Below are positions 32,897-40,394 of a stretch of DNA of 64,000 bases, piece after piece. The stretch is from JAIOSF01 sp047159865 (GTDB taxonomy: Bacteria; Campylobacterota; Campylobacteria; Campylobacterales; Arcobacteraceae). The translations under genes and the position numbers were made by a program. The stretch's first letter is position 1; every line of letters starts with the position of its first letter. The notes below the pieces were generated by a model, which searched no databases, was not told the origin of the DNA, and worked only from the letters and a program-made list of their open reading frames with translations. The stretch lies in contig NZ_AP038804.1 of NCBI RefSeq assembly GCF_047159865.1, positions 1,736,001-1,800,000 of the forward strand, in the 5' to 3' direction.

Positions 32897-34685
32897 TATA
32901 CTTAAACCTCAATAAAAAAATATTTCCTTGTTCAAAAGTGAATCTATATTCAGATTCTTTAAGTTTACCACAAAATTCTTCAATAAGTAGTAGTCCTATA
33001 CCACCTTCTGAATTTTTCATATCAAAGGCATGACCATTGTCTTTTAGTTCCAACTTTAAAACACCTGCTTTTTTGCTAAGGTTGACTTGAATATCGATTT
33101 TCTTTAAGTGTTGATTGTGTTTTATACTATTTGTGATAAGTTCATTTATTATTATTCCCAATGACATCGCATCATGAAATTTTATTGTTAAGTTTTCCAT
33201 ATTGGTGTTGAGTGTTATTTTTTCTGTATCGAAACTAGCTGCTAACTCTATTACTTCATTGAGGTATTCAATTGTGTTGACCTCATTTATATTTTCTGAT
33301 TTGTAAAGATATTCATTGATTTTTGACATAGATTTTATTTTATTTATAAGTTCATTAAAAATTGTTTTATCTTGTACTTTATTTTTTTGAAACCATAAAA
33401 TTCCTATGATAATATGAAAATTATTCTTCACTCTATGTAACACTTCTTTGAGTAGTAACTCTCTTTCTTGAACTAAACTTTTAAGTTTTTTGTTCAAAGA
33501 AACAAGGTCATTTGTTTGTTTTTTTATCTCTATCTCTAAATACAATTCATTTGTTTCTTTTAAATTATGGTAACGATTTGCAAGCATCAGACTAAAAATA
33601 GTTGCTTCAAAAACAAGAGCTATCACAAACCCATATCGTGTAAGAAAGGAGTATTCTAAAATACCTGAAACCATAAAAGTAAAAAATATCACAAAAGTAA
33701 AAAATATAGATATTGCTAAAAGGTATAATTTTGTTTTTTGATGTTGTTTAAAACAAACAAGAATGGCTAAAATAATTAGGAGTATAGTAACTACACCTGA
33801 AAGATTATTGATAACTTTATTCCAAGGTTGATATGAGTAAATAACTAAAAATCCTATAACAAAAAATACAAATGTTAAGATTTTAAGTAATTTATCCATA
33901 AGTATATAATGTTTTCTTATCTCTAGATATTCTTGTGAAAAAAGTATCAAGAATCCTACCATAAATGCAGCTGAAAATTGTAAATCATATAAATAATACT
34001 GTAAGTTTAGATATGCCAATAATCCACTTATATTTATCACAAATACTAAATTAAAAAAACTATATCCCACATAATATAAGTACATTTTTTCTTTTATTTT
34101 TAAATATAAGAAAAGATTAAAAATAATAATAATGATCAAAATACCAAATAAAATCAAATAAAGAGTATTTGAATCTATCTGTTTGTCAAAATAAAAAGAC
34201 TCTTTTTCATAAAGTGTAATATCTCCAAAATAAGCATATTTACCTTTTAGTTCTAGATAGTATGTTTGTGTTGTATTTGTTTTTTGATTAAGAGAAAATG
34301 ATAGTTTACTATTTTTTATCTCCCTTTGCGATAAGGGGGTAAAAACACTATTTGATTTTTTGATCCATCCTTTTTCATAATGATATAGATTTGCTTTTTC
34401 ATAAAAATGCTCATTTAAAGAGAGTATGAAGTTTGTAGTATTAGCGTTATTAGAAATAGAAAATTTATACCAAATAGTTCCTTTTTTATATCCTAGGGCA
34501 AATTTATTTGTCGTTGTTTCTGTGAAGTTTTTTTGTGATATCTCTTTTATGGAAAGTGAACTATTTTGATCGTTATAATATGCTACTTCAAAATCGTCAT
34601 AAATATTTTCTATATGATTTACGCTTATACTTTGTCCATATACAATATTTGTAAAAAGCAAGAATATAAAAAATATTTTTTTCAT
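32886..34685 (-). CDS. 7TM-DISM sensor histidine kinase (HisKA_2 type)
   Basis: A 599-residue protein: signal peptide (ending VYG), periplasmic DISM extracellular domain (about 20-165), seven-helix DISM membrane block (about 175-365), a short coiled coil, then a HisKA_2 dimerisation domain LLKEVLHRVKNNFHIIIGIL with His near 415, and an ATPase domain (INELITNSIKHN, SEGGIGLLLIEE). The extracellular domain suggests sensing of carbohydrate-like or unknown ligands. It is divergent from a second DISM kinase at 34802, and the two share a 116-bp promoter region. Confidence 0.9.
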   Translation of the reverse strand: MKKIFFIFLLFTNIVYGQSISVNHIENIYDDFEVAYYNDQNSSLSIKEISQKNFTETTTNKFALGYKKGTIWYKFSISNNANTTNFILSLNEHFYEKANLYHYEKGWIKKSNSVFTPLSQREIKNSKLSFSLNQKTNTTQTYYLELKGKYAYFGDITLYEKESFYFDKQIDSNTLYLILFGILIIIIIFNLFLYLKIKEKMYLYYVGYSFFNLVFVINISGLLAYLNLQYYLYDLQFSAAFMVGFLILFSQEYLEIRKHYILMDKLLKILTFVFFVIGFLVIYSYQPWNKVINNLSGVVTILLIILAILVCFKQHQKTKLYLLAISIFFTFVIFFTFMVSGILEYSFLTRYGFVIALVFEATIFSLMLANRYHNLKETNELYLEIEIKKQTNDLVSLNKKLKSLVQERELLLKEVLHRVKNNFHIIIGILWFQKNKVQDKTIFNELINKIKSMSKINEYLYKSENINEVNTIEYLNEVIELAASFDTEKITLNTNMENLTIKFHDAMSLGIIINELITNSIKHNQHLKKIDIQVNLSKKAGVLKLELKDNGHAFDMKNSEGGIGLLLIEEFCGKLKESEYRFTFEQGNIFLLRFKYNEI

Positions 34686-34718
34686 TAAAATAACCTATAT
34701 ACAATTTATTACTATTAT

Positions 34719-34773
34719 ACCATAAAAAAATCTTTATATTTCCGTCACCGTTCCGACAATGTTTTGGTATCAT
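34719..34773. promoter_or_regulatory. Divergent DISM-kinase promoter with tandem TTCCGTCA boxes
   Basis: TTCCGTCA (34740-34747) and TTCCGACA (34751-34758) are direct repeats with 11-bp period. Nine bp later on the plus strand comes TATCAT (34768-34773), a -10 box for the 34802 gene. On the minus strand TATAAT (34719-34724) serves the 34685 gene. The plus-strand layout is the same as before the ubiquitin-domain gene at 40249-40282. Confidence 0.6.
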
Positions 34774-34801
34774 ATAGTAAATTCTATATTAAAGTTGGTT
34801 C

Positions 34802-36649
34802 ATGAGAATTATATGGTTGTTTTTATTGGTTTTTAACTTCAGTTTTGCCCAGAGTCTAGTTACTATAGATTCTGATGAGGTGAGTATTGAAAATTTTGAG
34901 GTTGAGTATTTTATTGATACTACGGGTGAGTTAAAATTCGAAGATATAGCTTCTATGAATTTTAAAGTAGGTAAAAGTAGTGATACTTTAGGGGCAAAAG
35001 TTACAAATACTTGGGTAAAAGTAAAACTTTTTAATACAACAAATAAAACACAAAATCTTTTTTTACATCAAGATTTAGGATACACTTTTTTAGATATACG
35101 GTATTTTGAAGTAGACAATCAAAATAATCTTCTAAATACAAAAGAGTTAAATATCTATGCAGATGATGTAAAAGATGATATGTATGGTGCTGATTCTATT
35201 TTCCAATTTTCAATCAAACCACAAGAATATAAAACAATATATATAAATCAAACTACACCTGCTTATCATTTTTACAGTTTTTCTATCTTTAATGAAAAAA
35301 ATTCTAATAACTATTTAGTTTATCAAAAAGTAGATGGAATATTATTTGTGGGTTTACTCTTAGCTTTAGCTATTTATAATTTATTTATATACTTCTCTTC
35401 ACGATATAAAGAGTATTTATACTATTCATTGTACCTATTTTGTGCTACGGTATGGATATTTTATATGTATGGTTCACTTGCCCATTATTTCCATATTTAT
35501 GGACTTATCCCTTTTAAGTTTAACTTTGCTTTGATGTTTATTCCTATGTTTTTGGCTCTTTTTGTACAAGCTGTTTTTGATACAAAACAGTACTATAAAA
35601 CAGAACATAAAGCTTTGAATATTATGAATGTAATTTTACTAGCTAATTTTATCTATGGTCTTATCGATTTTGTACAAGCTATCCAGCTTTTATCTTTGGT
35701 ACTAAATTATACTCTTGTAGTATTTTTGTGGATTGGTATAAGTATTTATAGAAAAAAGAACAAAATGATAAAGCTATTTTTACTTGCTCATATCTTTTAT
35801 TTGATTTTTAATATCTATGCGATTTTATTTTATCTAGGAATGGTGGATTATTCTTACATAGCATATCATGGTGTGGGGATTGGTATCATACTTGAGGCAT
35901 TGATGCTTTCTTATTTACTCTCTTATAAATTTAAAGTTATGGAAGATGAAAAAAAAGAATCACAGCTTTTACTTTTACAAAAAACGAAAATGGCAGATAT
36001 GGGAGAGATGATAGCAAATATAGCCCACCAATGGCGACAACCCTTAGCTACGATTAGTGTTTCTTCAGGAATATTAAGGGAGAGAAAATTATTGGGTAAA
36101 TTGTCTGATGAAAACTTTACAAATGAATTGGACCATATAGATTCAAATCTTTTACATATGTCTCAAACAGTGGAAGACTTTTTGACATATTTTCGTCCAA
36201 ACAAAATCAAAGAGGATTTTTATGTCAAAGAAGCAGTGGACAAAGCATTGTTAATCATAGGTAATACTCTTTATAAAAGTGAGATAAAAACGAAAATAGA
36301 TATAAATGAATCTGACAAAATATTTGGACTAAAAGATGAATATGTTCAAGTACTCATCTCTATTCTTTCAAATGCTATACACGCTCTATCAACAAAAGAG
36401 GAAAAAATAATTTATATAAAATCTGAAAAATTCAATGATAAAATTGTATTAAGTATAGAAGATAATGCAGGTGGAATAAAAGAAGAGTTACTTCCAAAAA
36501 TATTTGAACCATACATAACTACTAAACATCAAAGTGTAGGGACAGGACTAGGGCTGTATATTTCAAAAAATATTATTCAAAATAGTATGGGTGGAGATAT
36601 AAGTGTAAAAAATACAAACAATGGTGCTAAATTTACCATCATTACTTAA
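34802..36649 (+). CDS. 7TM-DISM sensor histidine kinase (HisKA type)
   Basis: A 615-residue protein: signal peptide ending SFAQ, DISM extracellular domain (about 20-170), seven-helix DISM block (about 180-380), then a HisKA domain GEMIANIAHQWRQPLATIS with the phospho-accepting histidine near 411, and an ATPase domain (SILSNAIHAL, DNAGGI, GTGLGLYISK). It is about as long as the divergent kinase and shares the sensor architecture but not the kinase subfamily, so the pair is not a simple tandem duplication. The response regulator follows 16 bp downstream. Confidence 0.9.
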   Translation: MRIIWLFLLVFNFSFAQSLVTIDSDEVSIENFEVEYFIDTTGELKFEDIASMNFKVGKSSDTLGAKVTNTWVKVKLFNTTNKTQNLFLHQDLGYTFLDIRYFEVDNQNNLLNTKELNIYADDVKDDMYGADSIFQFSIKPQEYKTIYINQTTPAYHFYSFSIFNEKNSNNYLVYQKVDGILFVGLLLALAIYNLFIYFSSRYKEYLYYSLYLFCATVWIFYMYGSLAHYFHIYGLIPFKFNFALMFIPMFLALFVQAVFDTKQYYKTEHKALNIMNVILLANFIYGLIDFVQAIQLLSLVLNYTLVVFLWIGISIYRKKNKMIKLFLLAHIFYLIFNIYAILFYLGMVDYSYIAYHGVGIGIILEALMLSYLLSYKFKVMEDEKKESQLLLLQKTKMADMGEMIANIAHQWRQPLATISVSSGILRERKLLGKLSDENFTNELDHIDSNLLHMSQTVEDFLTYFRPNKIKEDFYVKEAVDKALLIIGNTLYKSEIKTKIDINESDKIFGLKDEYVQVLISILSNAIHALSTKEEKIIYIKSEKFNDKIVLSIEDNAGGIKEELLPKIFEPYITTKHQSVGTGLGLYISKNIIQNSMGGDISVKNTNNGAKFTIIT

Positions 36650-36665
36650 AAAAGGAGATTGAACT

Positions 36666-37328
36666 ATGAACACTATTTCAATACTTGTCGTTGAAGATGA
36701 ACCAAAATTATTAGATAGGTTGGTGCAGTATTTGGAGATATTTTGTGACACAATTTATCAAGCTAAGGATGGCATAGAAGCTTTAGCAATCTATAAGAAA
36801 AACTTACCAAATATAATACTTACAGATATAAATATGCCAAAACTTACTGGAGTAGAACTTATCGAAGATATAAGGGATACAAATCATTATTGTGAAATTA
36901 TAGTACTTTCGGCACATACAAATACAGAAGATTTTTTACGAGTGATTCCTTTAAATTTATCAAGTTATCTTATCAAACCAGTACAAATGAATGAACTAAA
37001 AAAATCTATTTTAGAAGCAAAAAATAGAATTATAAAAAATAGATTTATGGCACTAAACCATGGATATGAATGGAATCAAGAGAGTAAAGTTTTACAGTTA
37101 GAAACACAAAAAATAGAACTCACAAACAATGAAAAAGCATTTGTAGAGATACTTGTGTTGAAACTGAACCACAGCGTTTCTTATGAAGAGATACACAACT
37201 ATGTGTATAATGTAGAAGAATACTCACAAGACGCTATTTTTTCATTAGCAAAAAGAGTAAGAAAAAAAACAACAAAAGATTTGATTAAATCGTGTTTTAA
37301 ATATGGCTATGTGTTAGAGTCAAAGTAG
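36666..37328 (+). CDS. Response regulator, receiver plus OmpR-type winged helix
   Basis: A 220-residue protein: VVEDEPKLL near the N-terminus, phospho-acceptor in IILTDINMPK, SAHTNT and the lysine of LIKPVQMNE, then a C-terminal winged helix (IELTNNEKAFVEILVLK, SLAKRVRKKT). AAAGGAGATTGAAC precedes its ATG. It is the natural partner of the kinase just upstream and a candidate for binding the TTCCGTCA boxes, which would make the operon autoregulated and place the ubiquitin-domain gene under its control. That is inference from motif sharing. Confidence 0.9.
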   Translation: MNTISILVVEDEPKLLDRLVQYLEIFCDTIYQAKDGIEALAIYKKNLPNIILTDINMPKLTGVELIEDIRDTNHYCEIIVLSAHTNTEDFLRVIPLNLSSYLIKPVQMNELKKSILEAKNRIIKNRFMALNHGYEWNQESKVLQLETQKIELTNNEKAFVEILVLKLNHSVSYEEIHNYVYNVEEYSQDAIFSLAKRVRKKTTKDLIKSCFKYGYVLESK

Positions 37329-37343
37329 GTTTTAATGTTTTAA

Positions 37344-37390
37344 AAAAAGGTCAAGCTAAAGTATCTCTACTTTTTACTTGACCTTTGTAG
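37344..37390. terminator. Bidirectional Rho-independent terminator
   Basis: A perfect 10-bp stem AAAGGTCAAG (37347-37356) and CTTGACCTTT (37378-37387) with a 21-base loop lies between the convergent response regulator and DUF285 lipoprotein genes. An A-run precedes and a T-rich tail follows, so it can serve both strands. Confidence 0.7.
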
Positions 37391-37420
37391 TTGTGTGTAG
37401 GTTGTATTATTTAACTTCTA

Positions 37421-40135
37421 TTATTGCCAATTAGGCTCAGTACCACCACCCCAACTATCAGAAAAATATGTATGATTTGTTACATTAGAAACATCCCAAG
37501 TGGATAAATCTTGATTAAATGCTGTTGCCCTTCTAAACATACTGTACATACTAGTTACACTTGAAGTATCACTAAAAGTTAAAGGTTGATTAAATGCAGT
37601 TGCATCAGTAAACATACCACTCATAGTAGTTACACTAGAAGTGTCAAAAGTCAAAGGTTGATTAAGTGATGATGCTTCAATAAACATTTGTTTCATAGTT
37701 GTTACATTAGAAGTGTTCCAATTTAAAGATTGGTTAAATGCTGTAGCACCCTTAAACATATAAGACATATCAGTTACACTAGAAGTGTTCCAATCTAAAG
37801 GTTGATTAAATGCTGTTGCACCTTTAAACATATAAGACATATCAGTTACACTAGAAGTATCAAAAGCTAAAGGTTGATTAAATGCTATTGCATCTTGAAA
37901 CATATATTTCATATTAGTTACACTAGAGGTATCACTGAAAGTTAAAGGTTGATTAAATGCTGTTACACCATCAAACATATTGTACATGGTAGTTACATTA
38001 GAAGTATCAAAAGTTAAAGGTTGATTAAATGCAGTTGCATCTTGAAACATCTGACTCATATCTGTCACATTAGAAGTATCAAAAGCTAAAGGTTGATTAA
38101 ATGTAGATGCACCTTTAAACATATAACTCATATCTGTCACATTAGAAGTATTCCAGTCTAAAGGTTGATTAAATGTAGATGCAGTAGCAAACATAACATT
38201 CATATCTGTTACATTGGAAGTATCCCATTTGCTTATATCTAGGTTAAAAGTTGATTTACTCAAAAATAATCGTGACATATCAGTTATTTGGGAAGTATTT
38301 GCATTGATTATCTCTTGTGCATATTCCAATGTTTGTGCAGAATTTGGGTCTAAGTTATAAGCAGTTGTATAATCACTAATCAAAGTATCTAATTCAGCTC
38401 TAGTAATAGGTGCTACATACCAAGTAGGCTCAGTACCACCACCCCAATTAGTAGAAAAATCTGGATGTTCTGCTACATCAGAAACATCCCAAGCTGATAA
38501 ATCTTGATTGAATGCTGTTGCACCATCAAACATTTTGTTGAAGTATATCACTTTAGAAACATCCCAGTTTGATAAATCTTGATTGAATGCTGTTGTATAC
38601 TCAAACATCATAGTCATATCCGTTACATTAGAAGTATTCCAATCTCCAATATCTTGATTAAATGCTCTTGTATTATAAAACATAGTATCCATATTTGTTA
38701 CATGGGAAGTATCCCATTTACTTAGATCAAGATTAAAAGTCCATAAATTTGAAAATAAACCTGACATATCTGTTATCTGTGAAATATCGGCATTGATAAT
38801 ATCTTGTGCTAAAGATAATGTAGAAGCAGAATTTGGGTCTGAATTATAAGCAGTTGTATAATTGCTAATCAAAGTAATTAATTCATCTTTTGTAAATGGT
38901 GCAACATATTTTTTGTACAATGGTACCTTAGCAGTGATAGCAGGACAACCATCATGAACGATAGATAGTGTATCTGAAGTATTGTAATCAGCCATTCCCA
39001 TTAAAGATGCAGGTGCATTATAAGAAAAGGTTACATTTGTATCGTTTGGAGTTGAAAGTGTTCCTACAGTTGCATTTGTATCAGAACTAGCAGATATATT
39101 TAGTCCTGCACTTGTAATAGTATCTGATAATTCTACTGTAAGATTATAGTCAGTTCCTAGTCCTAGATAGTTGGTGTCTGCGAGTATTGCTCCATTGTAG
39201 TTGATACTTGATAGTGTCAGACAAGGTGACTTTTTAGTGATAGTTACAGTTGTTGAACCACTTGTGTTATTGTTACTATCTTGTAAAGTTATATCAAATG
39301 TTTTAGTTCCATTTGCTCCACTTGTATCTAAAGTTATACTTTGAGTACCATCTTCTCCTATAGTTTTGTTGGTATCTTTACCATCTATAAATATTTTAGC
39401 TCCCACTTCACCTGATACTATCACCTCCTCACTATTATCTCTTGTGATATCTAGGTCTGTTTTAGATGTTGGTTTGTTTGGTGCTGTTGTATCATCACTT
39501 AAATTTGATGTATCATCTACTTCACCATCTATAGTTCCATATTCTTTTACATTGTCTGTAGTCTTTTGTAAGTTTGTTTGAGCTGTTGTTTTGTTCACTT
39601 TCCGTAGATTCTTATTATCTGTTTCATTTGAGATAACTGTATCGATGATGTTCTCAATTTGTGAATCATCATACTCTGTAAAATCTTTTTTATCAGTCAC
39701 AAGAGTTTCTATCATCTTTGGATCTAGATATATACCATTGTCATGATCTCCATCATTATCAAGTGATTGTAAAAATACTGCCATTCTTGTAACTTCTGGA
39801 TTATTTACCTCACTTCTATTTACATCTAATACATCTTGAATCAGAACTATCTTATCATCTGGGAGTTTATCTACTCCACCTAGTTTGATATTTCCATAGT
39901 AAAAATCTACAGCAGAACCAACGGGACAAGTGAACTCTCCATCTACATTTGTAAACCCAGTAGTTGTATCACACTCATAACTTGCATTTCCTATGGCTCC
40001 ATCTGCTAGAACACCTGTAACTGTTGGAGTACCACCTCCTGAACCACCTCCTGAACCACATCCTGAACCACATCCACTTAGGGCTATTGCTGTTATGGTA
40101 CTGAGTGCTAATATTTTCTTTTTTATTGTTTTCAT
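37421..40135 (-). CDS. BspA-like DUF285 repeat surface lipoprotein
   Basis: About 904 residues from the ATG at 40135, which has AAAGGGAAAAAAC upstream; an ATG at 40192 would add a non-signal segment. The N-terminus has a lipobox LSGC (Cys22) followed by Gly-Cys-Ser repeats. Next is an approximately 150-residue module (GFTNVDGEF, MAVFLQSLDNDGD) shared with the lipoprotein at 59 kb, then Ig-like domains (about 225-430). After these come two DUF285 arrays of 4 and 11 repeats (DMSxMFxxATAFNQPL type). The two arrays are themselves preceded by matching segments, so one arose by duplication. Such proteins bind host or neighbour surfaces; the ligand is unknown. Confidence 0.85.
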   Translation of the reverse strand: MKTIKKKILALSTITAIALSGCGSGCGSGGGSGGGTPTVTGVLADGAIGNASYECDTTTGFTNVDGEFTCPVGSAVDFYYGNIKLGGVDKLPDDKIVLIQDVLDVNRSEVNNPEVTRMAVFLQSLDNDGDHDNGIYLDPKMIETLVTDKKDFTEYDDSQIENIIDTVISNETDNKNLRKVNKTTAQTNLQKTTDNVKEYGTIDGEVDDTSNLSDDTTAPNKPTSKTDLDITRDNSEEVIVSGEVGAKIFIDGKDTNKTIGEDGTQSITLDTSGANGTKTFDITLQDSNNNTSGSTTVTITKKSPCLTLSSINYNGAILADTNYLGLGTDYNLTVELSDTITSAGLNISASSDTNATVGTLSTPNDTNVTFSYNAPASLMGMADYNTSDTLSIVHDGCPAITAKVPLYKKYVAPFTKDELITLISNYTTAYNSDPNSASTLSLAQDIINADISQITDMSGLFSNLWTFNLDLSKWDTSHVTNMDTMFYNTRAFNQDIGDWNTSNVTDMTMMFEYTTAFNQDLSNWDVSKVIYFNKMFDGATAFNQDLSAWDVSDVAEHPDFSTNWGGGTEPTWYVAPITRAELDTLISDYTTAYNLDPNSAQTLEYAQEIINANTSQITDMSRLFLSKSTFNLDISKWDTSNVTDMNVMFATASTFNQPLDWNTSNVTDMSYMFKGASTFNQPLAFDTSNVTDMSQMFQDATAFNQPLTFDTSNVTTMYNMFDGVTAFNQPLTFSDTSSVTNMKYMFQDAIAFNQPLAFDTSSVTDMSYMFKGATAFNQPLDWNTSSVTDMSYMFKGATAFNQSLNWNTSNVTTMKQMFIEASSLNQPLTFDTSSVTTMSGMFTDATAFNQPLTFSDTSSVTSMYSMFRRATAFNQDLSTWDVSNVTNHTYFSDSWGGGTEPNWQ
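37480..38290 (-). repeat. DUF285 coding repeats, about 70-78 bp units
   Basis: Eleven in-frame copies encoding variants of MFKGATAFNQPLDWNTSSVT. Neighbouring units are close at the DNA level (for example the units around 37735 and 37800), so copy number could change by recombination. They are coding repeats, not a CRISPR array. Confidence 0.8.
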
Positions 40136-40159
40136 TGTTTTTTCCCTTTCTTTGCATCT

Positions 40160-40354
40160 ATTGTAAAGTAAACTTTTGGCAACTTTTGTCAATTTGAGCT
40201 TTTTAGCTTCAATTTTGTTTAAATGTTAAAATTTAGAATTTCTCAAAATTCCGTCACCATTCCGTCAGAAGTTTGTTAGAATAATAGTAAATATAAAAAA
40301 TTTATTGAAAAACTTGAAGATTTGCCTAAAGTTGACAAAAGTTTTATATACAAT
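40160..40354. promoter_or_regulatory. Divergent promoters with inverted TTGACAAAAGTT elements
   Basis: AACTTTTGTCAA (40181-40192) and TTGACAAAAGTT (40332-40343) are perfect 12-bp inverted copies, each facing its own gene: the DUF285 lipoprotein (minus) and the ubiquitin-domain protein (plus). Each is followed by TACAAT, at 21 bp on the minus side and 11 bp on the plus side, a difference of one helical turn. They could bind a shared regulator. Confidence 0.4.
40249..40282 (+). promoter_or_regulatory. Tandem TTCCGTCA boxes and -10 box before the ubiquitin-domain gene
   Basis: TTCCGTCA at 40249-40256 and again at 40260-40267 (11-bp period), then 9 bp, then TAGAAT (40277-40282) and ATAGTAAAT. 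The arrangement and the trailing AGTAAAT are shared with the DISM kinase promoter at 34740-34773. The layout fits activation by an OmpR-family regulator and predicts a 5' leader of about 105 bases. Confidence 0.6.
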
Positions 40355-40394
40355 CTTTTAGTAAAGACAAAAACTATAAAAAAAAGGAAAGAAC

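Noticed and set aside
37480..38290. Regularly spaced 70-78 bp repeats that look at first like a CRISPR array.
   Set aside because: They are in frame with the lipoprotein gene, encode DUF285 units, vary along their whole length and have no unique spacers.
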